A stretch of 64,000 nt of DNA from Adhaeribacter swui (GTDB taxonomy: Bacteria; Bacteroidota; Bacteroidia; Cytophagales; Hymenobacteraceae). The position numbers and the translations under genes were made by a program. The notes under the pieces are model-generated. The model was not told the origin of the DNA, made no database searches, and saw only the letters and a program-made list of their open reading frames with translations. Shown here one piece after another: positions 17,618 to 26,119 of this stretch. Where the stretch lies: positions 3,664,585-3,728,584 of the forward strand of contig NZ_CP055156.1 in NCBI RefSeq assembly GCF_014217805.1, given 5' to 3'. Every line of letters starts with the position of its first letter. Position 1 is the first letter of the stretch.

Positions 17618-18013
17618 GTATTTAGTTAATAGTTCAATTAATTTACCAATCGGCCTTACCCCGATTGGATTTCTGTGTACGACAAATAAATTAGAAATGT
17701 TCAACTGCTAATGCCTTGTTGGTTATATTAATATTTAAAGAATTAGCTATAAGTAAAGATATTTTTTAAAAAATTAGCGCTTAGATAAAACTAAATACCT
17801 CTGAATAAAGGTTTTTATTGCATGGTTGTTAAATATTAATAAAAACAATCAAAAGTAGAGCTGGTGCGGCGGCTGGTTGCGCGGCGAAAGTATAGCGGTG
17901 TAAACCCGCTATAATGCTATATAGCAACATTTAAGGGTGGCATAATGGCTTGCTTTAAAAATGCAATTTAGATCATCAAAGTTTTAAAATTCAGAACCCG
18001 ATTAAGTTTAGTA
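17618..18013. other. Intergenic region with adjacent inverted repeats
   Basis: 396 bp between divergent genes. It contains an inverted repeat and a palindrome at 17891-17926, described separately. The part next to the Asn/Gln-rich gene is AT-rich leader with nothing else I recognise. Confidence 0.5.
17891..17926. repeat. Inverted repeat TATAGCGG-N7-CCGCTATA beside palindrome TGCTATATAGCA
   Basis: Perfect 8-bp arms (17891-17898, 17906-17913), followed one base later by a perfect 12-bp palindrome (17915-17926). Both share the half-site GCTATA. Likely a regulatory site for one of the flanking divergent genes. Confidence 0.5.
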
Positions 18014-18439
18014 ATGATGCAAATTTTTAAAAAATTACTTTTTAGCTTTTTTATTTTAATAGGAGTGGGGCTGTTTAGTGCCTGCACCGAACTCTTAAAC
18101 GACTCGGATACGGCACCGGATGGATCAGCCCCGGCTATTCAGTTGCAAGCGCCCGCCGATAATAGTTTGTTTAACCGCGGCAAAATCATTCCGATTAAAT
18201 CTGTTATCAGCGATAAAGACCGGATTAAAGAAATGGAAGTGCAAGTGCTTAAAATATCGCAGGGCGTAGCTTCGCCGGTTATCTGGGGCTACAAAAAGTT
18301 TCCTAAAACCAATCCGGTAATTGTTGACACTACTTTAAATACGACAGGTTTAGAGCCGGGCCATTATTTGCTGCGTTTTAATTTAATGGATAACCGCACC
18401 AATACCCAGGTTAAAGAAGCTCATTTTTTAATCCGGTAA
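18014..18439 (+). CDS. Small Ig-like lipoprotein (DUF4625-like)
   Basis: A 141-residue protein with a lipoprotein signal (GLFSAC, Cys24). The mature part has a short acidic linker, then a beta-sandwich-like domain: APAIQLQAPADNSLFNRGKI, ISDKDRIKEMEVQVLKI, and a final GHYLLRFNLMDNRTNTQVKE. This is the look of DUF4625, a lipoprotein family of Bacteroidota with unknown function. It stands alone and is followed by a terminator. Family call moderate. Confidence 0.72.
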   Translation: MMQIFKKLLFSFFILIGVGLFSACTELLNDSDTAPDGSAPAIQLQAPADNSLFNRGKIIPIKSVISDKDRIKEMEVQVLKISQGVASPVIWGYKKFPKTNPVIVDTTLNTTGLEPGHYLLRFNLMDNRTNTQVKEAHFLIR

Positions 18440-18472
18440 ACGAATTATAACCTTTCATTAATTTCTTGTTTT

Positions 18473-18503
18473 AAAAGGGGCATCACTACCAGATGCCCTT
18501 TTT
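18473..18503 (+). terminator. Terminator after the DUF4625-like gene
   Basis: Stem AAAAGGG(G)CATC / GATGCCCTTTT with one bulged G, followed by a T run. Confidence 0.8.
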
Positions 18504-18614
18504 GTTTTCAGGCCCGGTTATATTATATCGGGGATGGTTTACGTATTTTAAAAACAGAAGCCGTATTTTTGCAATTCGTTAAAAGCGGAACGTTAAAGCA
18601 GAACCACCTGGAAG

Positions 18615-21068
18615 TTGAAAGTTTGTATTGCAGAAAAGCCGAGTGTTGCCCGCGAAATAGCGCAGGTAATTGGCGCCAAATCTAAAAAAGACGGTTATTA
18701 CGAAGGCAATGGTTACCAGGTAACCTGGACCTTTGGCCATTTTTGCCAGTTGCGCGAGCCCGAAGATTACCGGCCCGAATGGAAACGCTGGAGCATCCAC
18801 GAGTTGCCCATGGTGCCCGATAATTTCGGTATTAAGTTGCTGCAAAACAAAGGCGTAGAACAACAATTTAAAATAATTAAAAAATTACTGGAGCAAGCTA
18901 CTTTGGTAATTAACTGCGGCGATGCCGGCCAGGAAGGAGAGGTAATTCAACGGTGGGTACTAACGGAGGCTAAATTCCGGAAACCTTTTAAACGGCTCTG
19001 GATTTCGTCGCTTACCGAAGAAGCCATCCGGCAAGGTTTTCAAAATTTAAAAGAAGGCTCGGAGTTTGATTTACTGTACCAGGCGGGTAAAAGCCGGGCT
19101 ATCGGCGATTGGCTGCTGGGAATTAACGCCACGCGTTTATTTACGATTAAATACGCGCAAGGGCGGCAGCTTTTATCGTTAGGCAGGGTGCAAACGCCCA
19201 CGCTGGCCATGATCGTAAACCGCTACCACGAAATTCAGAATTTTAAGCCGGAGCCTTTCTGGGAGTTAAAAACCGTTTACCGCGAAACTACTTTTGCCAG
19301 CACTACCGGTAAATTTTTAGAGGAAGCCAAAGGCCAGGCTATTTTACATGCCATTCTGCCCGAAGAATTAACCATTACGGAAATTGAAACTAAAAAAGGC
19401 ACCGAAAGCCCGCCGCGCCTTTTTGATTTAACCTCTTTGCAAATTGAGTGCAATAATAAACTGGGGTTGTCGGCCGACGATACTTTGAAAACGGTGCAAA
19501 GCCTATACGAGAAAAAAGTAGTTACTTACCCGCGGGTAGATACCACTTTTTTGCCAGACGATATGTACCCCAAAATTCCTGGCATTCTGCAGGGTTTAAC
19601 AAATTACCAGGCTTTAGCTGCGCCTTTGCTGCAATCGAAAATCCGGAAAACCAACAAAGTATTTAACAACAACAAAGTTACCGATCACCACGCTATTATT
19701 CCTACCGGTGCCGGCGCCGGCAATTTGTACGGTCCGGAAGCCAGCGTGTACGATATTATAGTAAAGCGCTTTTTGGCCGCTTTTTACCCCGATTGTATTG
19801 TGAGTAATACAACCGTTACTGCCGAAATAGCCAAGTATACGTTCCGGGCCAAAGGCCGCCAGATTCTGGAGCCAGGGTGGCGCGTTATCTACGAAAAAGA
19901 AGAAAATCAAAAAAAATCGTCCGGCGAAGGCGATAACCCGGAGAAAGAAGAGGAAACCGCTATTTTACCGGTTTTTTTAAAAGGCGAACACGGGCCGCAT
20001 CAACCTTTACTCGACCGGAAAATGACCAGTCCGCCCAAAGATTACACCGAAGCCACTTTGCTCCGCACCATGGAAACCGCTGGCCGTCAAATTGAGGACG
20101 AAGAGTTAAAAGAAGCTTTAAAAGAAAACGGCATTGGTCGCCCATCTACCCGGGCCGCCATTATCGAAACCTTATTTAAGCGGGAGTACATCCGGAAAGA
20201 AAAAAAGAAAATTATACCTACTCCCATGGGCATTGATTTAATTGGCTTAATCAAAAACCCAACGCTTAAATCGCCGGAGCTAACCGGCCAATGGGAAAAA
20301 AAATTACGGCAGATTGAGAACGGCAGCTTTTCGCCGGAGGCTTTTTTAACGGAGTTAAAGCACTTGGTGCACGAAATGGTGCAGGAAGTAAAGATCGACC
20401 GTACCGTACTTACCCTGGAGCCCAAACCCGTAAGTAGTTCCGCTGCGCCAACAGCCAAGCCAACGGAAGCCAAAGAGAAAAATTTAAAAAAGAAAGCAGG
20501 AGCGGAGCCCACCGCTGGTTACGGTACTTGCCCGGCGTGCCAAAGCGGTCAGGTTTTAAAAGGCTCGCAGGCTTACGGGTGCTCGCGCTGGAAAGAAGGT
20601 TGCGGTTTTAGGTTACCCCTGCAATTTGGCGGTAAAGAAATACCCGCTAAAGCCCTGGCCAGTTTACTGAAAAAAGGAAAAACCCCGGTATTAAAAGGGT
20701 TGCTCCTATCCGGCAGTTCCGATAAAATGGATGCGGTATTGATGCTCGACGAAAACTTAAACTTAAAGCCGCAAGTTGCCGAAAAGAAAGCCGGCGCCGA
20801 CCCGTTTGAACAATGCCCTAAATGCCGCCTCGGGAAAATTTTAAAAGGCAATTCGGCTTACGGCTGCAGCCGTTTTCGGGAGGGTTGTTCGTTTATTATT
20901 CCTTTTGTTATAGCCAGCAAAACTTTAACGGATAAGCATGTAGCCGATTTACTGGTAAAAGGTAAAACGCCGAAAATTAAAGGATTTTTATCCCCCAAAA
21001 CCGGAAATAAGTTCGACGCTATTTTAAAAATAAACGAAGACGGTAAAGTTGTTTTTCAGTTTGATTAA
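18615..21068 (+). CDS. topB: DNA topoisomerase III
   Basis: An 817-residue type IA topoisomerase that relaxes or decatenates DNA. It starts at TTG (18615), since the Toprim motif KVCIAEKPSVA must lie at the very N-terminus. The second Toprim acidic motif is in NCGDAGQEGEV, and the catalytic Tyr is 305 in TYPRVDTTFLP. Two C-terminal four-Cys zinc-finger-like repeats begin near residues 638 (CPACQSGQVLKG) and 734 (CPKCRLGKILKG), separated by Lys-rich linkers. Length is somewhat above E. coli TopB because of these repeats. A TAnnTTTG match (TATTTTTG, 18564-18571) lies 43 bp upstream. Confidence 0.95.
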   Translation: MKVCIAEKPSVAREIAQVIGAKSKKDGYYEGNGYQVTWTFGHFCQLREPEDYRPEWKRWSIHELPMVPDNFGIKLLQNKGVEQQFKIIKKLLEQATLVINCGDAGQEGEVIQRWVLTEAKFRKPFKRLWISSLTEEAIRQGFQNLKEGSEFDLLYQAGKSRAIGDWLLGINATRLFTIKYAQGRQLLSLGRVQTPTLAMIVNRYHEIQNFKPEPFWELKTVYRETTFASTTGKFLEEAKGQAILHAILPEELTITEIETKKGTESPPRLFDLTSLQIECNNKLGLSADDTLKTVQSLYEKKVVTYPRVDTTFLPDDMYPKIPGILQGLTNYQALAAPLLQSKIRKTNKVFNNNKVTDHHAIIPTGAGAGNLYGPEASVYDIIVKRFLAAFYPDCIVSNTTVTAEIAKYTFRAKGRQILEPGWRVIYEKEENQKKSSGEGDNPEKEEETAILPVFLKGEHGPHQPLLDRKMTSPPKDYTEATLLRTMETAGRQIEDEELKEALKENGIGRPSTRAAIIETLFKREYIRKEKKKIIPTPMGIDLIGLIKNPTLKSPELTGQWEKKLRQIENGSFSPEAFLTELKHLVHEMVQEVKIDRTVLTLEPKPVSSSAAPTAKPTEAKEKNLKKKAGAEPTAGYGTCPACQSGQVLKGSQAYGCSRWKEGCGFRLPLQFGGKEIPAKALASLLKKGKTPVLKGLLLSGSSDKMDAVLMLDENLNLKPQVAEKKAGADPFEQCPKCRLGKILKGNSAYGCSRFREGCSFIIPFVIASKTLTDKHVADLLVKGKTPKIKGFLSPKTGNKFDAILKINEDGKVVFQFD

Positions 21069-21176
21069 AAATCAGCTTTATTCTTTAGGAAAAACTTAAA
21101 AAACAAATCAGGTTTAACTTGGTTAAACTTACTAAAAGGCAAGTCTCTTGCACTTTTGTTTTTTTGCTTAAATATT

Positions 21177-22007
21177 ATGCCTCCTTTATTACCCTATCGT
21201 AAGTGGCTGTTCTGGCTAAGTTGTTGGTTTTTGCTGGTAAGTGGCGGTTGCGAAAAATTCGATTTTAGTCCGTACCAAGTTCATTTAAAAGAAGAACAGC
21301 GAAATTTAAATAAAAAGAATTTAGACCGGATTGCCGCCTTAAAACTGCAGCCGCAAGATACGTTACGGTTTGCGGTACTCTCAGATAACCAGCGGTATTA
21401 CGATGAGTTGGAAGATGCCGTAAAAGCCATAAATAATTATTCCAGAACTACGCACCGCATTGATTTTACTATAAACTGCGGCGATTTAACCGACTTTGGT
21501 TTACAAGAAGAATACCGCTGGCAGGTGGCCCGCACAAATAAGTTTACCATGCCCTACCTGGCCGTAATCGGCAACCACGATTGTGTAGCAAACGGCGTAA
21601 AAATTTACGAAGCCATGTACGGTCCCATGGATTTTACTTTTGAGATAGCCGGCAATTATTTTGTTTTTTTAAATACGAATTCGTTGGAGTTTGATTATCC
21701 GGTTCCGGATATGGATTATATGCGGCAAGCCCTGGTTCGTTCATCAGAATACCAAAATACCTTTGTGGTATCGCATGTTCCGCCGTTTGATGCCGATTTT
21801 GACAAGGATTTAACGCCTGAGTTTGCCCGTTTAATCCGTACTCATCAGGTGGCTTATTCTATTCACGGGCACCAGCACAGCTTTCGGTTTGGCCAGCCAT
21901 TTAACGATGGACAATATTACCTGGTGGCCGATACCATTCAGAACCGGAATTTTATTGTGGTAACGGTAATCGGGGAAAAAGTAAGTTTTGAACGGATTAA
22001 GTTTTAA
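21177..22007 (+). CDS. Calcineurin-like metallophosphoesterase lipoprotein
   Basis: About 276 residues. I chose the ATG at 21177; the longer frame adds seven unlikely residues. The signal segment ends in the lipobox SGGC. Metal-binding motifs occur in the expected order: SDNQRY, NCGDLTDFG, GNHD, SHVPP and HGHQH, so a two-metal phosphoesterase site is complete. Expected at the periplasmic or outer surface. The substrate is unknown. The next gene starts three bases after the stop, so the two are one operon. Confidence 0.9.
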   Translation: MPPLLPYRKWLFWLSCWFLLVSGGCEKFDFSPYQVHLKEEQRNLNKKNLDRIAALKLQPQDTLRFAVLSDNQRYYDELEDAVKAINNYSRTTHRIDFTINCGDLTDFGLQEEYRWQVARTNKFTMPYLAVIGNHDCVANGVKIYEAMYGPMDFTFEIAGNYFVFLNTNSLEFDYPVPDMDYMRQALVRSSEYQNTFVVSHVPPFDADFDKDLTPEFARLIRTHQVAYSIHGHQHSFRFGQPFNDGQYYLVADTIQNRNFIVVTVIGEKVSFERIKF

Positions 22008-22010
22008 GCC

Positions 22011-22625
22011 ATGAAAATGAAATATTTAGTTCTGGCTTTGGTTTTACTAGTAACGGGTAGCTCTACCAGCCTGGCTCAAAAGGCTGATTCTATTGTAATT
22101 AAACAAAAATGGTACATACCCCAACAAGTAAGTTTGCAGTTTGCGGGTAACATCGGGTTTTTATCGGCGGGGTTTGGGTATATGTTAAAAGATGATAAAA
22201 TAGACCTGGATTTTTTGTACGGCTTTACGCCCGGCTTTGAGGCCGGTACTAGTATTCATTCTTTAACCGGAAAATTTACGTACGCGCGCTGGAAAAAAAG
22301 GCTGAACTCCCGTTACTCCTGGCAGCCTTTTCAGTTTGGGTTGGGCATTAGTTATTCTTTGGGCCCGCAGTTTTACACCTCTCTGCCAAAACACTATCCG
22401 GATGGTTATTATTTCTGGACGACCAGTTTCCGGTTAATTCCATTTATCAGCACGGCCGTAAGTAAAAAGGTTAGCGAAAAATATGCATTTACCGGTATAA
22501 AAACAGTAAAATCTTACCTGGAGGCAGGAACCCATGATCTGGCCGTACTAAGTGTAGTAACTAATAAATCTTTAAAGCCTTCAGATATACTATCGCTGGC
22601 CATCGGAGCAAAATTTATATTCTGA
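22011..22625 (+). CDS. Probable outer-membrane protein of unknown function
   Basis: A 204-residue protein with a signal peptide (cleavage near STSLAQ). The mature part has repeated alternating hydrophobic and aromatic strands (QQVSLQFAGNIGFLSAGFGY, FQFGLGISYSLGPQFYT) and ends LSLAIGAKFIF, a terminal aromatic strand typical of outer-membrane beta-barrels. It is coupled to the metallophosphoesterase gene by a three-base gap. No family recognised. It may be the barrel that anchors or exports with its partner. Confidence 0.72.
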   Translation: MKMKYLVLALVLLVTGSSTSLAQKADSIVIKQKWYIPQQVSLQFAGNIGFLSAGFGYMLKDDKIDLDFLYGFTPGFEAGTSIHSLTGKFTYARWKKRLNSRYSWQPFQFGLGISYSLGPQFYTSLPKHYPDGYYFWTTSFRLIPFISTAVSKKVSEKYAFTGIKTVKSYLEAGTHDLAVLSVVTNKSLKPSDILSLAIGAKFIF

Positions 22626-22720
22626 TTTCAGCCTGTACGCTAATATCTAATAAGCAGCATTCTGCGTATGTTCAGTAAATATTTTGCGCCCCGTAATTAC
22701 TTGTACTTATTTTAAGTAGT

Positions 22721-22942
22721 ATGCAGCCTTTAGGTAAATATCTGGTTTTGGTAGGTTTAGTTATTGTTGGTTTTGGCTTGCTGTTGTGGCTGACTGGCAA
22801 TAAACTTAGCTGGTTCGGCCATTTGCCGGGCGATATCCGAATTGAAAAACCTAATTTTAAATTTTACGCACCACTCACCAGTATGATTCTGGTAAGTATA
22901 TTGCTGAGTGTAGTCATGTGGCTCATCCGGCGATTTTTTTAA
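22721..22942 (+). CDS. DUF2905 small membrane protein
   Basis: A 73-residue inner-membrane protein with two hydrophobic helices (about 8-26 and 50-68). They flank a short loop with the family signature LSWFGHLPGDIRIEKPN, in which LPGDI is the conserved core of DUF2905. Function unknown in all members I know. Length is usual. The gene sits between the barrel gene and a DUF885 gene and may be transcribed alone. Confidence 0.85.
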   Translation: MQPLGKYLVLVGLVIVGFGLLLWLTGNKLSWFGHLPGDIRIEKPNFKFYAPLTSMILVSILLSVVMWLIRRFF

Positions 22943-23051
22943 ATTTTTAAATTTTCGGGTTTTATTAATTCTTGTTTCCGGTTCTGTTTGGCGGCTCAAT
23001 AATAAAGTGTTGGGCCGTTGCTAAAAGTTTATTTTTATTTTCGAGACCTGT

Positions 23052-24833
23052 ATGAAGTTAGGTAGTCTGCGCCTGTTTTTAGTGTTGTTTGTAACGGTAT
23101 TTATTTTTTCCTGCGACCGGCAGAAAGTAAAAGAATCGGGTGAAACGACGACCCCGGATCAGCAATTTGATGCGTTAAAAGCCACTTTACTAGAAAAGTT
23201 GTGGCGGCTCAATCCGGAGTGGGCTACCTCGGTGGGGTATCATAAGTACGATAAAGAGCTGGTAATTGTAACCCCGCAACGCATAGCCGATGAAGTAAAG
23301 TCGTACGAATCCATGCGCCGCGACCTGCACCAAATAAAATTAACCAGCTTATCGCAAAACAACCAAACAGATTACCGGATGCTGGATGATTTTTTAGATG
23401 GCCGCATTTGGTACCTTACTGTTCTAAAACCCGTAGAGTGGAACCCCGCCGAGTATAATATTGGAAATGGCGTAGCCGAAATTTTAAATGGCCGCCATGA
23501 TAGTTTAACCAATCGGTTGCGGAGTATTTCTTTTAAAATAGAACACGTAGTGCCCTATTACGAAGCGGCCAAAAATAATTTAAAAAATCCGACGCAAGAA
23601 CATACCCAATTAGCCATTCTGCAAAATAAAGGCGCTTTAACCGTGTTAAACGATTTAGCCGATTCGGTAAAAATTGCCCGCTTAAAACCTTTTGAGAAAG
23701 ATTTTTTAAATTCCAGAATTGCTACCGCCAAAACCGAGATAAACAGCTACCTTGCTTACTTACAAAACGAAAAACTACCGGCAATCCGCAAAGGGCAGGG
23801 GCGCAGCTTCCGGATTGGGAAAGAACTTTTTACTCAAAAATTTAAACACGACATTCAATCGGGCTATACCGCCGAGCAAGTTTACCAAAAAGCTTTAGCG
23901 CATAAAGCCGAGCTGCACCGCCAAATGCTGGCATTAACCCAAAAGGTTTGGCCAACTTATTTCCCGGACAAACCTTTGGTGCCGGGCCTAGCCGGTGTAA
24001 AACAAATAATGAGCAAAATTGCCGAGAAGCACGTCTCCCGCGATTCTTTTTTAATTGCGGTAAAAGCACAAATTCCGCAGCTTGTAGATTTTGTAAATAA
24101 GAAAAAACTACTAACCCAAGATCCGAGTAAACCTTTAGTAGTACGGGCTACTCCGGAATACATGCGCGGGGTAGCCGGTGCTTCTATATCGGCTCCCGGT
24201 CCTTACGATAAAAGTGCCAATACGTATTACAATGTAACCCCTTTAGACGATTATACCGCCGCCCAAGCCGAGAGTTATTTGCGGGAATACAACCATTACC
24301 AATTGCAGATTTTAAATATTCACGAAGCTATACCGGGCCATTATACCCAGTTGGTTTACGCCAATAAAGCGCCTTCGGTGGTTAAAGCCGTGCTGGGTAG
24401 TGGTGCCATGATAGAAGGTTGGGCCGTGTACGCCGAACGCATGATGCTGGAAGAAGGCTACGGCAATAATGCTCCCAAGATGTGGCTAAGCTGGTACAAG
24501 TGGAATTTACGGGTAACCCTGAATGCCATTCTGGATTATAGCGTACACGTTTTAAACATGAGCGAAAAAGAAGCCCTGAATTTATTAATAAACGAAGGCT
24601 TTCAGGAAGAAACCGAAGCCCGTGAAAAGTGGAGAAGAGCCACGCTATCGCAAGTGCAACTATCCAGCTACTTTACTGGTTATACCGAGATTTATGATTT
24701 ACGCGAAGAAATGAAGAAAAAGCAAGGCAAAGAATTTAACCTGAAGCAGTTTCATGAGCAATTTTTAAGTTTTGGCAATGCGCCGGTGGGCTACATTCGG
24801 ACTTTAATGCTAGCCAAATCCGCGGTTAATTAA
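23052..24833 (+). CDS. DUF885 family lipoprotein, putative zinc carboxypeptidase
   Basis: A 593-residue protein with a lipobox (VFIFSC, Cys21). The long alpha-helical DUF885 domain has the conserved metal-binding HEAIPGHYTQ motif (HExxxGH type) and a downstream EGWAVYAERMMLE with a further conserved Glu. These fit a gluzincin-like peptidase, and DUF885 members have been reported or predicted as such. Location is periplasmic or outer membrane. No partner gene is obvious. The peptidase activity is inferred from the motif. Confidence 0.9.
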   Translation: MKLGSLRLFLVLFVTVFIFSCDRQKVKESGETTTPDQQFDALKATLLEKLWRLNPEWATSVGYHKYDKELVIVTPQRIADEVKSYESMRRDLHQIKLTSLSQNNQTDYRMLDDFLDGRIWYLTVLKPVEWNPAEYNIGNGVAEILNGRHDSLTNRLRSISFKIEHVVPYYEAAKNNLKNPTQEHTQLAILQNKGALTVLNDLADSVKIARLKPFEKDFLNSRIATAKTEINSYLAYLQNEKLPAIRKGQGRSFRIGKELFTQKFKHDIQSGYTAEQVYQKALAHKAELHRQMLALTQKVWPTYFPDKPLVPGLAGVKQIMSKIAEKHVSRDSFLIAVKAQIPQLVDFVNKKKLLTQDPSKPLVVRATPEYMRGVAGASISAPGPYDKSANTYYNVTPLDDYTAAQAESYLREYNHYQLQILNIHEAIPGHYTQLVYANKAPSVVKAVLGSGAMIEGWAVYAERMMLEEGYGNNAPKMWLSWYKWNLRVTLNAILDYSVHVLNMSEKEALNLLINEGFQEETEAREKWRRATLSQVQLSSYFTGYTEIYDLREEMKKKQGKEFNLKQFHEQFLSFGNAPVGYIRTLMLAKSAVN

Positions 24834-24962
24834 GTTTCAGAAATTTAAATTTTTTAAAAATTAGCTTATAAACCTGAAGTAACCATACCAAATAATAAGG
24901 TAAGTTAGTAGTTTGCGTACAATGTAAATTGGTGTGGGTTTACTAACCGGCGTTTCTCAAAC

Positions 24963-25727
24963 ATGTTTTTTATTTTTTCTAAGATTTTATTTTACGTTGC
25001 CTTACCGGTGGTTTGGCTGGTAGCGCTCTTATTTTACGCAGCATTTACCAACAATAAGCGCCGGCGCCGTTTGGTTATAAAGTTTCTGGCTATTCTGGTG
25101 GCCGTCCTTACCAATCCTTATTTAATAAACGAAGCATGGCTGGCCTGGGAGTTACCCCCCAAACCGCTCGCCGAAGTACCGGTTTCGGATGCCGGCATTA
25201 TTCTTACCGGTATTACTTCCCTTCAAAAGTCGCCGCATGATCGGGTTTACATAGAGCGGGGAGCCGACCGGCTACTGCATACTCTTTGGTTGTACCATGA
25301 AAAAAAAATCCGGAAAATCATAATTTCTGGTGGCTCAGGCAGTATTCAATCGGTTTACTCCACCGAAGCCATGGAATTAAAAAAAATATTATTACAAGCT
25401 GGCGTACCTGAAAACGTAATTTTACTGGAAGATCAAAGTCATAACACCCGCGAAAATGCTTTGTTTACGGCTCAACTCATGCAAAAGAACCCCGATATTC
25501 GTTCGGCCGTTTTAATAACGTCGGCGTTTCATATGCGGCGGGCGGCGGCTTGCTTTAAAAAAGCCGGGTTACAACCGGTAATTTTTCCCGCCGATTTTTA
25601 CTCGATAGATCGTTCGTACTTACCGCAAAATATAATTGTGCCTTCGGCAGCGGCCTTTGCCAATTGGCACCTTTTGCTGCACGAAATAATGGGCTTTGTT
25701 ACGTATAAAATTTTAGGCTATTGTTAA
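24963..25727 (+). CDS. YdcF/ElyC-type membrane protein (DUF218)
   Basis: A 254-residue protein with two N-terminal membrane helices (about 5-27 and 38-54) and a soluble DUF218 domain on the far side. The domain shows DAGIILTG, KIIISGGSGSIQS, the Glu-rich STEAMELKKILLQAGVPENV, the conserved TRENALFTAQ, and AVLITSAFHMRRA. ElyC and SanA proteins of this family act in envelope integrity or polysaccharide metabolism. The exact role here is unknown. It stands alone. Confidence 0.9.
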   Translation: MFFIFSKILFYVALPVVWLVALLFYAAFTNNKRRRRLVIKFLAILVAVLTNPYLINEAWLAWELPPKPLAEVPVSDAGIILTGITSLQKSPHDRVYIERGADRLLHTLWLYHEKKIRKIIISGGSGSIQSVYSTEAMELKKILLQAGVPENVILLEDQSHNTRENALFTAQLMQKNPDIRSAVLITSAFHMRRAAACFKKAGLQPVIFPADFYSIDRSYLPQNIIVPSAAAFANWHLLLHEIMGFVTYKILGYC

Positions 25728-26119
25728 TTATTTAGTTTAAAAACAGGAGAAAATAGGCAATATAGCTAACCAAAATATTCAGGTTGTGGATTATAATACC
25801 CCAGCTATATGTGATTTTAATAATATACTAAATATTATAATATCCATATTAAAACTATTTTTTTAAATTTACATTAATTTTCCAATAAATAAAGAACGCG
25901 AAAGTACCGGCTTATTTATAGATTATTGTTAAATTAGCAATTGAACTACAATAAGAATCCGATTTTTTTAAAATTTAATTCTCTGGGAGATAAAAGCAAC
26001 AAATAGACACTGGTATTTCCCACTGCAAATTATTTAGACGCCCGGCTTTATTCCTAAATCATATGCAAGATTTTATAACCGCTCTTTTTTAATGCCTACT
26101 CATTTAAAACTTCTTTTTT
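25728..26119. other. Intergenic region upstream of the CBM6-like protein gene
   Basis: 392 bp, very AT-rich. By position it contains the promoter of the following gene, but I see no clear -7 element, repeat or hairpin. Confidence 0.4.
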
